Part shown: positions 1 through 10,812 of the stretch, piece by piece | How the letters are laid out: every line of letters begins with the position of its first letter | Numbering within the stretch: position 1 is the first letter of the stretch | Origin: Diabrotica undecimpunctata | Taxonomy: Eukaryota; Arthropoda; Insecta; Coleoptera; Chrysomelidae | Direction of reading: 5' to 3' | Assembly: GCF_040954645.1 (NCBI RefSeq) | Contig: NC_092813.1 | Location: forward strand, 18,731,235 to 18,795,234 | Length of the DNA: 64,000 nt | Translations under genes and position numbers: made by a program | Notes under the pieces: generated by a model | The model's input: only the letters and a program-made list of their open reading frames with translations | Told to the model about the DNA's origin: nothing | Database searches by the model: none

Positions 1-1240
1 TATTTATAGTAATGAAAATCTTCCAAAAGAGGAAGAGTCTTCTCTAGTTTGAGTGACATTGAATAATTTTTTAGACGTCACAATTTTTTTTATGTATTTT
101 TAAATTCCATTTCAAAGTTTTTATAGCTCATATTACTTTTATTAGAATAGGTTAGTTTACTGTTCAGTTTCTGTTTACCTTTAGTAAGTAGGTTTTTCAG
201 TTATATTTAGGTATGTTTTTTGTGCGATTTTTTCTGGCCTTTTGTATTAAAAATAAAATTACTGGTAAAAACTTGCAGGTGTATTTTTTATTCTACTATT
301 TTAGTACGCTATACAAAATGTATATAGCATATTAAAAGAGTAGAATATCTTTTTTTTTTGGCTCGGATTTTTAGCACATACATAACTCATTTTTTTTTTC
401 TAGACAAAAGCATCAAAACTGTTTTCTTTTTAACAATTTTAACGAGTTTTGGGTGAAAATTGGGAGTAGCACCCTCAAAATTTTCCGCCTTCGACGGTTG
501 GGTCTCCGGTGACGCCTTCGGCGGATCTCTGTTTTTGTCCCCAATTGGCTTTTCAGCAATAATGATAGGTAGCGACAATGTAGTGGCTTTTTTTTTTTCG
601 TCATTTGGAGATTTTCATTCTTCTCTACCTGGCAACACTGAAACTAGTTCTCTGGTCTTAGTCCCTTCGGTAACGTAGATCGAATCCCACGGATGACAGT
701 TTCTTTTTTTTTGTTTTTAATTTAATTTTATATCATAAACTGTGGTAATTTTAAAAACCTGCTTTTTCTAATTAAACTGTGTGTTTATTACTGATTTCTC
801 TAAATTTTCAGATTTTTCAAGGTATGTTAATTTATACAAAGCTATTTTAAATAACCTTACAATTTGCAACGAGAGTTAGCAAGACAATATATAATTTAAG
901 GTTATTTCTGTCATCCATTACTTTGTCTTCTTTTTCATTCTAGATTTAACAAAATTATCTTTCACTATTTGTTATAGGTCTGGTTATCGATTGTTAACGA
1001 ACATACAGATTTCTAATTAAATTGTTGATCTTTTTATTATTCTCTGAAACTGAACTGATTTATTCTTTTCTCTATGTTTATATTAAAAATTGCCTGGTAA
1101 TCAAGTGGTTAAACACTTAAAATTTTGTTGGCCAAGAGTATTAATTAATTGAATACTTTTTTGTCAGAAGACAGGTGTTTATTTTAAACAATTTAAAATA
1201 ATAATCTTAGTTTATTTATATGTGTATGATTATATTTTAA
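1..1240. other. AT-rich noncoding stretch with a GC-richer patch
   Basis: No coding region is supported here. Most of the stretch is AT-rich with homopolymer runs and looks like intronic or intergenic insect DNA. From about 460 to 690 the composition changes to clearly higher GC, and open frames exist on both strands. Neither translation resembles a family I know. The patch ends in a T-run after position 700, so it may be the end of a degenerate repeat. Because the dpr gene is on the plus strand and its first coding exon is missing, this stretch is probably part of an intron of that gene. Confidence 0.4.
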
Positions 1241-1242
1241 TA

Positions 1243-1271
1243 GTGCAAACTAACGAGTCTTTAGTTTGCAC
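1243..1271. repeat. perfect 11-bp hairpin at the retrotransposon 5' side
   Basis: GTGCAAACTAA at 1243-1253 is followed by a 7-nt spacer and then the exact reverse complement TTAGTTTGCAC at 1261-1271. It lies just where the 5' region of the I-like element appears to start, so it may mark its 5' end or be flanking DNA. Confidence 0.7.
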
Positions 1272-1685
1272 ATAAATTATCGAAGTTTGAGATATCAAGC
1301 TTCGGCGCTTATATTACACCGACACAGTTTTCAATTTGTTCCGTACATGTAGAGGAAGAAATATATTAAATGGAGTTCGGTTCTGCATCGATAACTATAA
1401 TGTTGTACTCAATGTGGGCTCCGAATATTTTTAACATTAACAAAGTTTAATGTAAGTTATAAATTGTGAATCTTAGTGATATATTGAAATAAACTGTAAG
1501 TGTATAAACTCTTTACATAATATCCAGTTAAATTAGCATTAAAATTAGCAAATTTCAATTATTTGTTATTGTTGTTAATAAACAAATCCAGTTTTACCAG
1601 CAAATAACCGCTTTTAGTAAAGACCGACATACCTGTTTTAGCAGGTGTACAGAGTCGGACTTACTTTTCATAAACGTTTATTGAA

Positions 1686-2861
1686 ATGAATTCAAACATG
1701 GAATCACACAACAGTTCTTCAATACAAGGCCATCAAAATCAAATAAACACATCACAGTTATACTCTTCAGCAGCGTCGAGAGTGCAATTTCCTTTAAAGT
1801 CCCAAGCAATTATCTTTAGTGCCTTAGAAAACACCAAACTTCAAGACTACCTTCTCCCACTTGGAAATATAATTCAACCGAAAAATATAATCTTCTCTTC
1901 TAGATTATCTAATAATCGCATATGTATGTATTTATCCAATAAACAAATAGTGGACGATTTTATGAATAATCATGGTCAAATAGAAATACAAGGTGAAATT
2001 GTCAGAGCAAGAAGGTTAGTTACACCAGCAGAACGACTTGTGCTCTCCGGCGTATGTCCTTCAATACCGCACGATTTGCTAATCAATGAGTTACAAAAAA
2101 TCGGCATAGTTCCTGTCTCCCCTATGGCCTTCCTCAAAATAAGTGCTTCTATGCCTGAATACAATTACATCCTTAGTTTTCGAAGACAAATCTATATCAG
2201 TCCTCACAATCTAACACTACCAGAGTCATTTAGTCTTGTTTTTGACAACACGAGATATAGAATATTCATTTCTCAAGATAGTTTAGTTTGCTTTAGATGC
2301 AAGAAGCCAGGACACATCGCTTCACAGTGCTCCGAACCACTAGCTCAACTAAACCCCAACCAAAACAATGAAGCATCGGTATCCAGCGCAACAAATATAT
2401 CCTTGCAAGCATCCAATGACACAAACCCTTCCCAGTGTGAACAAATGTCTATTTCTAATATCCCGGAGACACCGAACAAAGTAGATGCATCAAATAAGGA
2501 CAGTCACATAATTAATCAACCAAAAAGAAACTTTGATGAAATTATTTCACCTGAAGCAGATCCATCTTCAAAAGAATGTAACATTTTTTCACCACCTAAA
2601 GTCCAAGCAAAATCTAAAAAAGCTAAAATTAGTTCAGCAAGCACTTCTGAATGCTCATTTTCTCTCTTACTTGACCCTGCTAAAAACTTCATAGAAAATC
2701 ACCCTCTACCTTTCCCTCTAAACGTTGATCAACTTAACATGCTCCTAATGAATATTACGGGGTCAACAGATCCAATAACTACAATCAAAGAATATACCAC
2801 AGATCTATCAGCTTTGTCCCATATGCTCAGTCAAGTTTATCCCCATAGGAAAGATCCATAA
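1686..2861 (+). CDS. ORF1 nucleic-acid-binding protein of the I-like element
   Basis: A 391-residue open frame from ATG 1686 to TAA 2861. The recognisable motif is one retroviral-type zinc knuckle, CFRCKKPGHIASQC (C-X2-C-X4-H-X4-C), at about residues 201-214. The N-terminal 190 residues contain a conserved-looking region with hydrophobic strands. The C-terminal 170 residues are Ser/Asn/Pro-rich with basic patches and look disordered. In this family ORF1 proteins bind the element RNA and form the ribonucleoprotein used in target-primed reverse transcription; that role is inferred from the family. Unlike its ORF2 partner, this frame has no stop or frameshift. ATG 1686 is the first in-frame start after the leader, with a second ATG four codons later. 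Confidence 0.8.
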   Translation: MNSNMESHNSSSIQGHQNQINTSQLYSSAASRVQFPLKSQAIIFSALENTKLQDYLLPLGNIIQPKNIIFSSRLSNNRICMYLSNKQIVDDFMNNHGQIEIQGEIVRARRLVTPAERLVLSGVCPSIPHDLLINELQKIGIVPVSPMAFLKISASMPEYNYILSFRRQIYISPHNLTLPESFSLVFDNTRYRIFISQDSLVCFRCKKPGHIASQCSEPLAQLNPNQNNEASVSSATNISLQASNDTNPSQCEQMSISNIPETPNKVDASNKDSHIINQPKRNFDEIISPEADPSSKECNIFSPPKVQAKSKKAKISSASTSECSFSLLLDPAKNFIENHPLPFPLNVDQLNMLLMNITGSTDPITTIKEYTTDLSALSHMLSQVYPHRKDP

Positions 2862-2927
2862 AACGTAAATTCACGTCCATAAGGAAAAAAACCCATAATT
2901 ATATTAAAAGTGAGACATCTCAGTTAA

Positions 2928-5900
2928 GCCAACATTAAATTCAAGTCTCTACTTCAGTGGAATATTGATGGTTTTTTCCATCGCCTTGCTATGCTCCATC
3001 ATCTAATTGGTGAACAATCTCTTGATGTAATATGCCTACAGGAAACTAATCTGAATCCCTCAAAAAAATATAACTCCAACCAATATGACTGTTTTCGCAA
3101 AGACAGGATAACAAATAATAATTTTTCTTCAGGCGGTGTAGCCACATTAGTAAAAAAATCACTATCGGCGAAAGAATTTCCAGTGGCTATAAATCTGGAA
3201 GTTGTAGTCGTGGAAATACAATCATCAAACAGGTATTTTATTTGCAACGTTTACTTACCCTCCAGTCGTCAAGTAACGTACAACGATTTAAAGGAGTTAT
3301 TCAATCAAATACCATCCTCTCGCATCATCGTGGGAGATTTTAATAGCCATAATATTATTTGGGGCTCCTCTTATTCAGATGCTAGAGGAAAAATTGTCGA
3401 AAATATAATTTCAGATTTTCAATTGAATTTTCTTAATGACGGATCTCCAACCAGATTTAACATAAATACCGGAAATTTTTCAGCAATTGATCTAAGTCTT
3501 TGTGACCCTGCACTCACACCTCGATTATTTTGGGAAGTTTTACAATACACTTATGGGAGCGACCACCATCCTATAGTAATAAAAAACTCTATGGCTCTGA
3601 CCCATGACGTTTTCATACCCAGATGAAAAACTGAAACTGCTGATTGGTTGAAATTCGAAAATTGCTGTGCTGAGCAATTCGTTGGAAAATCAAAAAAGAC
3701 AAAGAATAATCAGATTCCTGTACCTTGGTGGAACTCAGAATGTGGAGCAGCTATTAGAGCAAGAAAAACTGCATTTAATAAATATAAAAGACATAAAACA
3801 CCTGAAAATAAAACCATGTTCAAATCACTTAAAGCTAAGACACAACTTATTATAAAACAAGCTAAGAAGGCTTTCTGGTCCAAGTATGTTTCAGAAATAA
3901 ACACATCAACTCCTGTCAGCGAAGTATGGAAAAAAATAAGAAAAATTTCTGGTTTGAAATACACGCCAATGATTTCTAAATTAAAGTTGACAATAGGATT
4001 TCAACTTCTCCTCAAGAAATAGCTAATACCCTAGCTGAATCTTTTAGAGAAATGTCTTCAAACAGCAACTACGATGATACATTCCTTGAAAGGAAAATAA
4101 TAATAGAAAATACTGATCTTTTTGCAAATGACAATTTAAATGATCCATTAGATCTACCTTTCACTTTTGAAGAACTGGAAAATGCTTTATCCGAATTAAA
4201 AAATACTAACCCGGGCCCAGACGATATCCCGGCAATATTTCTAAAACATCTTCCTTACTCAGCAAAATTATTTATTCTTCAACTTTTCAACTTAATTTGG
4301 CAAAATAATAAATTTCCATCAATTTGGTCTAAAGCTATTATATTACCTTTTTTAAAACCTCAAAAATCAATCCTAGAACCTGACTCATACAGACCAATCA
4401 GCTTAACATGTTCTATGAGCAAATTGATGGAAAAAATGGTAAATCTTAGATTAACGTGGACATTAGAATTATCAAATCGTTAAGTTCCGGAACAAAACGG
4501 TTTCAGACAAAATCGTTCGGGCATTGACAATATTCTTGATCTAGAATCTGACATTCATGAAGCGCTAGCAACCAAACAACATTGTATTGCAATATTTTTC
4601 GACTTAAAAAGGGCATTCAATACTTGTTGGAAATTCAATATTCTGAAAGAACTACATTCATGGAATATTCGTGGAAATTGCCTGAAATTTATTAAAAACT
4701 TTTTACAGAACCGGTCTTTTTGCGTAAGAGTACATAATACTTACTCAGAGGAGAAAAGTGAAGAAAATGGAACACCCCAAGGATCAGTCCTAAGCCCTAC
4801 TTTATTCTTAGTGGCAATGAATAATATTATTAACAACCTTACTAAACCTCTAAAGGCTCGACTTTTCATAGATGACCTTGTTGTCTATATCAAAGGAAAT
4901 AACACCGACTCAATGACAAACACTTTGCAGTGTTTTCTAAACCAATTAGAACAATGGTCTTTAACGACCGGATTCAAATTTTCAGTAACAAAAACATCAG
5001 GTATACTCTTCTCCAAAAAGGTTTCATCAATGCCCCCTACATTAAAATTATACAACACTATGTTACCATTTAAACCAACGGCAAAGTTCTTAAGTATGTG
5101 GTTTGATCAAAAACTTACTTGGCAAGAACATATAAAACAAACAGTTTTAACATGTCATAAAAGACTGAATCTAATGAAAACATTGGCAAACCGAAATTGG
5201 GGATCAGATCAGGAAACTCTGTTGAGAATATATAAAACACTAATTAGATCTAAATTAGATTATGGATCAATTGCATATGCATCTGCTTTAAAAACACTAC
5301 TTAAAAAACTTGACAGCATACACAACGCTGGTATTAGAATTGCACTCGGAGCCTTCCGGACAACTCCCTCCGAAAGCATACTGAGCGAAGCCAGCGAGCC
5401 ACCTCTAAATTACCGAAGAATATACTTAGCTCTAGCGCATGCTACATCTATAGCCTCAAATATAAAAAACCCCTCTACTTTAATACTTTTAATAACAAAT
5501 ATATTAATTATTACAATAATAAGCCCCGTGCCCCCAAACCTTATTACGAGAGAATCCGATTATATAGCTCCAGACTGAACATTCAATTCCCAACAGTATT
5601 TCAAACAAATACCAATAACTGTCTACCTTGGACTATTGAATAGCCCAAAGTCATTACAGCGTTAAGTATATATAATAAACATGAAACTAGTCCTATTATT
5701 TTTAAAGTTAAACTAAATTCAATCCTAGATCAACAATACAATGAGTGGATTAAAATTTATACAGATGCATCCAAAGGTGAACTTGGCGTTGGAGTAGCAG
5801 TGGTAACACCAAATGAAACTTTTCAATTTAAACTTCCTCTAAATTCCAGCATCTATACTGCAGAACTATTTGGTTTGCTCAAAGCCATCAAGCAAGTAAA

Positions 5901-6552
5901 TCTTAAAAACATCCCTTGTTGTCTAGTCCTTTCTGACTCTCTCAGCGCAGTCAAAGCTATGCAAAATGTATACCCTAAACACCCCATTGAGAAAATTATC
6001 AGGGCCGAATTAATGAAAGCTCAAGAAAATTTCAGAAGAGTCCACTTCCTATGGATACCATCTCATATAGGCATAGAAGGGAATGAAGAAGCAGATACTA
6101 GTGCGCGTAACGCTATCACCAGTGACGTATCAGAAACAGAGTGTCGGAGTATCGAAGGCGATCTAAAAGTTTATTTTAAAAATAAGGTGTTAAGTGCGTG
6201 GAATCGGGAGTGGAATGACTCTAGTTCGAAACTCAGAACCATCAAAAGTGATATTTTTTCATGGAAGTCCACAGCCAGAAGTAGAAGATGCCAAACTATT
6301 ATTACAAGTCTACGACTTGGACACTGTAGGTATACTCATGCCTATCTCTTCTCAAATAGTGAACCTCCAAAATGCGAAACCTGCAATACAGTAGACAGTA
6401 TAAAGCACTTCTTGATAGACTGTCCTAAATATGTAAATCAAAGACAGTCTTACAATTTGCCAAATAACCTGAAAGCACTCCTCAACAAAAGTTTAGTTCC
6501 AAACAATTTATTAGGTTACTTAAAATCTATAAATATGTTACACAAAATTTAA
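2928..6552 (+). pseudogene. broken ORF2: endonuclease, reverse transcriptase and RNase H
   Basis: The endonuclease begins near 2950 (LLQWNIDGFF, then VICLQETN and IIVGDFNSHN, ending with SDHHP). The reverse transcriptase follows, with DDIPAIFLKH near 4230, FDLKRAF near 4600, GTPQGSVLSPTLF near 4780 and the catalytic box FIDDLVVY near 4870, where Ile replaces the usual Ala. RNase H is at about 5755-6110 (IYTDASK, SDSLSAV, WIPSHIGIEGNEEAD), and a Cys/His cluster (CETCNTVDSIKHFLIDC) follows. The reading frame is lost at a TGA at 3624, a frameshift near 3985, a TAA at 4481, a frameshift near 5465 and a TAG at 5641. The frame opens at 2928 without an early ATG. The copy cannot make a full protein. 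Confidence 0.85.
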
Positions 6553-6727
6553 CTTAATTAATTGTTACAAACGTTCAATTGTTCACAAATTGTAATTAAT
6601 TGTTACAATGATTGATTGTTACAAATGTTAATTTAATATTATTACAAACGTTACAGGAATGTCGCTAATAATCTTTGGGTGGATGCGACTTTGTTTCTTT
6701 AAATAAAAAAAATATATATATATATTA

Positions 6728-6984
6728 AATATAAGTTTCGTGGTGGCTGAAGATAGCACGAGATACACTATTACGCTTACAAATCAATAAAACTGAATGA
6801 TTCACCCGCTGCTATCGCTGCGACCCAGCTTTTTTATATTCAGTGATTTTTAAATACCAGAATTTGCAATATGTAATACTAATATTATATTCTTAATAAG
6901 CATTTTACGTCTAGTTCAAGCTGAAAAAATAAAATATAATTAAATCAACAGCCAAACTTAGTAATATATTTATTTTATTTTTAG
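6728..6984. other. intronic gap before the first visible dpr exon
   Basis: About 250 bases between the retrotransposon tail and the dpr exon. It ends in a clean polypyrimidine-rich acceptor (TTTTATTTTTAG at 6973-6984). No other feature seen. Confidence 0.5.
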
Positions 6985-7201
6985 GTTTCCATTGGTAAGT
7001 TCCGGCATGGCATCTTCTGGTACCGGGTTTAACTCCCTCCCAGATAGTGAAATGCTGCCTCCACTACCCATGGGACCACCTGCAATTCCACCAAATCGTT
7101 TTGATCCATACTTCGATGCGACGACTCCCAGTAACGCTACTGATCTTGTTGGGAAATCAGCGTATCTCAGTTGCCGAGTTCGAAATTTAGGAAATAAAAC
7201 A
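6985..7201 (+). CDS. dpr-family gene, exon with first half of Ig domain 1
   Basis: The acceptor AG is at 6983-6984 and the exon starts in phase 2. It encodes a Pro/Ser-rich linker, then the start of the first V-type Ig domain, with FDPYFDATTPSNATDLVG followed by the B-strand cysteine motif AYLSCRVRNLGNKT. This wording is highly characteristic of the dpr family, especially dpr6 and dpr10. These are cell-surface neuronal proteins that pair with DIP proteins in synaptic target choice (family knowledge). An N-glycosylation sequon (NAT) is visible. The next exon continues exactly in phase 0 after codon ACA at 7199-7201. The junction is abnormal: the intron would begin CTGAGTAA instead of GTGAGTAA. 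The signal-peptide exon is not in this window. Confidence 0.92.
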
Positions 7202-7209
7202 CTGAGTAA
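7202..7209 (+). other. non-canonical splice donor (CTGAGTAA)
   Basis: The reading frame of the next dpr exon demands a phase-0 junction after 7201. The six bases there match the donor consensus GTGAGT except that the first base is C. The nearest GT (7206-7207) would add four bases and shift the frame into exon 46369-46579. This is either a splice-site mutation, a polymorphism, or a base error in the assembly. Confidence 0.7.
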
Positions 7210-7225
7210 ACTACTTTATTTAATT

Positions 7226-7955
7226 AAACTATCTTCTTGTTACGGTGTCCATCCGTTCCGGATGTTGGCGATCAGCATAGCTATCCTAACTTTACTTACA
7301 ATTATTCGGAATAGTCTGGTTTTAGACGTATTGAACCACTTTCTTAGTTTTTGAAGCCAAGATATTCTTCTTCTCCCTGGTCCCGTCTTTCCAAATACCT
7401 TGCCCCGAAGAATTAGTTGCAATTAGCCATATCTGTGTTCATTTCTCATAACATGTCTTATGTCGTTTAGAAGCACTCCGTTAACTAAAATGCCTTGCTC
7501 TAGTTGTCCTAGTGCTTGCTCGAAAATACGCTCCAAGTACATGTTAAATAGCACTGGAGACAGAATACATCCTTGTCTCACTCATTTATCTATGGAGATT
7601 GTCTCTGTCAACTGGTCATCCACTTTAGTGTTGGCAGTTTGGTTGTAATATTAATTATATATAATTCGCAAGTCTGTATCATCCAAGACCGATGATATTC
7701 TTACATTCTTTCAAGATGGATATGAGCCTGTCATGTTTACTCTATCAAATGCCTTTTTGTAGTCGATAAAACAAATATATACATTACAGTTGACATCTCT
7801 GCACCTCTGGATAAGCACTTGTATTGCGAATAGAGCTTCTCGGGTGTCTTAGGTATCGCGGAATCCAAAAATGATACTTTTTCTTCATATTTTTTATATA
7901 TTCTGTTAAGTATCACTTTTAAAACTGTTTTAAGTAAGTGGCTCATTAGGCTAAT
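7226..7955 (-). mobile_element. RTE-like retrotransposon A, 3' half (split by a DNA transposon)
   Basis: Read on the minus strand from 7955 down to about 7226. It begins inside the RT finger region (ISLMSHLLKTVLKVILNRI), continues through a Y-K-K-A-F-D motif near 7740 and RQGCILSPVLFNMYL near 7560, then jumps by an internal deletion near 7450 to the C-terminal tail HVMRNEHR ... GRRRISWLQKLRKWF. The tail is that of the HmRTE-like elements common in insects and ends with AAGAAGA. Its 5' half lies 16.5 kb away at 24436-25564; the two halves join into one reading frame when the DNA transposon and one AATT copy are removed. Several stops show it is dead. Confidence 0.8.
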
Positions 7956-7987
7956 TCTGTGGCTTGGAGCTAAAAGGGCCAATGTCA
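7956..7987 (+). repeat. left terminal inverted repeat of the DNA transposon
   Basis: 32 bp, starting CTGTGGCTTGGAGCTAAAAG. It matches the reverse complement of 24404-24435 with one G/A difference. AATT precedes it. Confidence 0.9.
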
Positions 7988-8077
7988 ACATTTTGCTATT
8001 TTAAGTACACCATGCCATTCGATTTTCTTTTCTTACCAATTTCAACCAATACCCGATCCATAAGTTTAATGGTGGCC

Positions 8078-8221
8078 AAGATGAATGAATTCACATCACG
8101 TTAAGCTAAAAGGGCCAAAGTAAACTTTGGCCCTTTTAGTATTATTATTAAGATGAATGCATTCACATAACGTTAAGCTAAAAGGGCCAAAGTAAACTTT
8201 GGCCCTTTTAGTATTATTATT
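8078..8221. repeat. 72-bp tandem duplication containing transposon-end palindromes
   Basis: Two adjacent 72-bp units (8078-8149 and 8150-8221) differ at only two or three bases. Each contains a near-perfect palindrome, CTAAAAGGGCCAAAGT, then AA, then its exact complement (8106-8139 and 8178-8211). CTAAAAGGGCCAA is the core of the terminal inverted repeat of the same transposon, so these are internal copies of the presumed transposase-binding motif. No coding function. Confidence 0.9.
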
Positions 8222-8418
8222 TTGTGAAATAAACAGTTCTCGATTGTCTACATTGGTCTTTCTAGGTAGTGTGAAAGGATAGAGATAACTGCATTTTAGC
8301 ATCCGCCGTGTTGTCGGCTGTCATTATCAGTAGTGCCATTGTCACGTTGAGAAGTTGTACATTGTAATTTCAGTTTTTAAGTTGAATTTTAAGAAAAAAT
8401 GAATGTTAATCTACGGAC

Positions 8419-10812
8419 CCGTGCCGGTGTAGTTTCCAAGAAGGAGGAGTTCTGAATTGAGTAGAGGCTCTTCAGTACTTCTTGGAAAACACACTCGGAG
8501 GGGGGTAGTTCTCAACCTCAACACGGCGCGTCCCAATGGCTGATAGGGAACGTCCTACAGATATGTGGGGCAGGTGTGAATAAGGCTCTGCCAAATAAAC
8601 ACCCGCGGATCAACTGAGAGCATGGCATAGGGCAGCTGCTATGTCATTACAGGATCGGAGCGGTAGAGAAAATCTCTTTACCGGTCTGATACTGAATAAT
8701 CACAGGCGGTAATTATGATTTAACCGGTTGTGACACTGCGAAATCACCGAATGTTTGCCGGTATAAGTAAACCCCCACTTACTGACCAACGGCTTCGGGC
8801 GGATGAGTTGGTAAGTGGAAGGGCACTCTTTTGTCCTGAGATTGAGAAATCGATCTCAAAGGCGGATGAACCAAGATCAACGGCATAAGGATGCAGAAGG
8901 CAAGGAGAAACCACTGCATTAAAGATCCCTAAGGATTCTCAAGAACAACCACAAATGGACGTAAATCAAACAGTGGCCCCGAGTGCCCGGCGTCCCTTTA
9001 ATGGGACAGGGGTGCGAAAAACCCCCCTTGTGGAGAAATAAATTTAGTGTAAGCGATTTAAAATGCATAGCAACGTGAAATATAAGAACACTTTATGAAG
9101 CAGGAAAATTAACAACAGTCATGCTAGAAATGGAGAGATTAGACATACAAGTATTGGGCCTTTCAGAAGTCCGATGGCCAAAGTCTGGAAACTACACCAA
9201 GGATAATAATACTATTTTCTAGTCAGGCAAAAGCACTGGAGAACAGGGCCATGGTGTTGGTATTATTATCAACAATAACTTAAAAGAGTTTGTGACAAAT
9301 TTCATTCCCTTTAACGAACGTATGATGCTACTTCAGCTGAAAGCCAAACCTCTAAACATAAACAAAAAACATAAAGAAGCAGGAGGTAAAAATAATTATG
9401 GGCGACTTTAATGCTAAAGTCGGTCGAGGAAAAGCTGGAACTATAGTAGGAAATTTTGGGTTAGGTAAAAGAAACGAAAGAGGAGACAGACTAGTCCAGT
9501 ACTGCCAGGAGAAAGAATTAGTCATAACAAATACATACTACGACCTACCCTTACGAAGATTATACAAGTGGACTTCTCTAAAAGATAACACCAACAATAT
9601 AATCAGAAACCAAATAGATTTTATAACGATTAACAAAAGTACGTTTCGTAATGGAGTACAAAGTGCAAAAACCTATCCAAGCGCAGATGCAGATACGGAT
9701 CATAATCTATTTCTAGCAAACGTCAACATTAAACTAAGGAAACCGGAGAAAAAAGTTAAAACCACCAAAATTAACATCAAAAACCTAAAAGACGACAACT
9801 GCCAACAGCAACTAAACGCAGAGATAAATAAATTAACTGAAGGAAGCGTTGAATGGGCAGATATGAAAAAAGCCATACTAAAAGCGGGAAAGGAGGTCCT
9901 AGGCGAAGAAGAGAAAATAACTAAAAAAGACTGGATGACGTGTACTCACAGGTCATATTCAGAAAAGCTTTATGGCAAAGAAAAGAGGGAATAAGAATTG
10001 GTGGAGAAATCATAAACATCATGAGATTTGCAGATGGCACGGTAATTATGGCTGAGAGTATAGAAGATCTACAAACTTTACTAGATGCAATAAATAGTGA
10101 ATGCATTCAAATGGGACTTGACATCAACACAGATAAGACCAAATTTATGATAGTATCAAAGAGTCCAATAAATAATGAACAACTAATTCTTGGTGCACAG
10201 CAAATAGAGAGAGTGACAAAATATAAATATCTGGGAGCTTACATCAACACAGAATTAGATCCAGACCAAGAGATCCGGGTACGAATAGAAATGGCAAGGG
10301 CAGCGTTCTTAAAATTCAAACAATTGTTCTGTGACAAAAATCTGAATATTGCGCTGAGACTGAGGTTTGTTGAACATTACGTCTGGTCGCAACTATTGTA
10401 CGGGGTAGAAACATGGACACTAAAAGCGCAAATAGTTAAAAAGATTGAAGCCTTTGAACTTTGGATATACCGGAGAATGTTGAGAATCCCATGGACTGCC
10501 AGGGTCACCAATGAGGAAGTGCTGAGAAGAATGGGTCGAGACAAAAAATTGTTGAGAACGATAAAAGTACGCAAGACTGCATACCTTGGACACATACTAA
10601 GAAATAATAAATATAGCCTTCTGCAGGTCATCATGCAGGGTAGAGTCGATGGCAAAAAGGGAATAGGTAGAAAGAGGAAGTCATGGCTGCGAAATATTCG
10701 AGACTGGACAAACATGACTGTAGACGAATTATTCCACGTTGCAAAAGACAGAGAAGCTTTTAAAAATGTGGTCGCCAACCTCCGTTAATGGGGACGGCAT
10801 AGGAAGAAGAAG
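8419..10812 (+). mobile_element. RTE-like retrotransposon B, internally deleted copy
   Basis: Flanked by an 11-bp target duplication, AATCTACGGAC, at 8408-8418 and 10813-10823. It has a GC-richer 5' leader of about 600 bp without ORFs, an endonuclease region, a large internal deletion near 9935 that removes the RT fingers, the RT palm from about 9940, and a C-terminal tail followed by an AGGAAGAAGAAG 3' end typical of these insect elements. It sits in the first coding exon of the DNA-transposon transposase. At 2.4 kb it is shorter than an autonomous RTE-like element and cannot encode a full protein. Confidence 0.85.
9078..10788 (+). pseudogene. endonuclease/reverse-transcriptase remnant of RTE-like B
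   Basis: The endonuclease N-terminus is visible near 9085-9170 (RTLYEAGK, then EVRW) but contains a stop near 9222 and a deletion near 9365. From ATG 9398 the frame is open for 198 codons (MGDFNAKVGRGKAG, then NQIDFI, then TDHNL), covering the endonuclease C-terminus and the linker. A deletion then joins it to the RT palm. From 9940 a 282-codon frame contains MRFADGTVI, in which Gly replaces the second catalytic Asp of the F-A-D-D box. It continues through VTKYKYLGAYI, YGVETWTL, FELWIYRRMLRIPW and the arginine-rich tail KGIGRKRKSWLRNIRDW. In this family the protein nicks DNA and reverse-transcribes element RNA. This copy cannot do so. Confidence 0.82.

Larger units (their letters stand above)
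1240..6727 (+). mobile_element. I-clade-like non-LTR retrotransposon
   Basis: A two-ORF non-LTR retrotransposon: a leader of about 0.4 kb, ORF1 with one CCHC knuckle, ORF2 with apurinic-type endonuclease, reverse transcriptase and a downstream RNase H domain, then a short AT-rich 3' region ending in an A/TA-rich tail near 6700-6727. An RNase H after the RT together with a zinc-knuckle ORF1 is typical of the I group of insect non-LTR elements. The 5' boundary is approximate and I could not find a convincing target-site duplication. ORF1 is open throughout while ORF2 has several disruptions, so this copy is dead but not very old. Confidence 0.8.

Noticed and set aside
7240..7354. Continuation of the dpr frame beyond 7201
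   Set aside because: From 7226 on the DNA is the antisense of the RTE-like tail; the open frame is chance.
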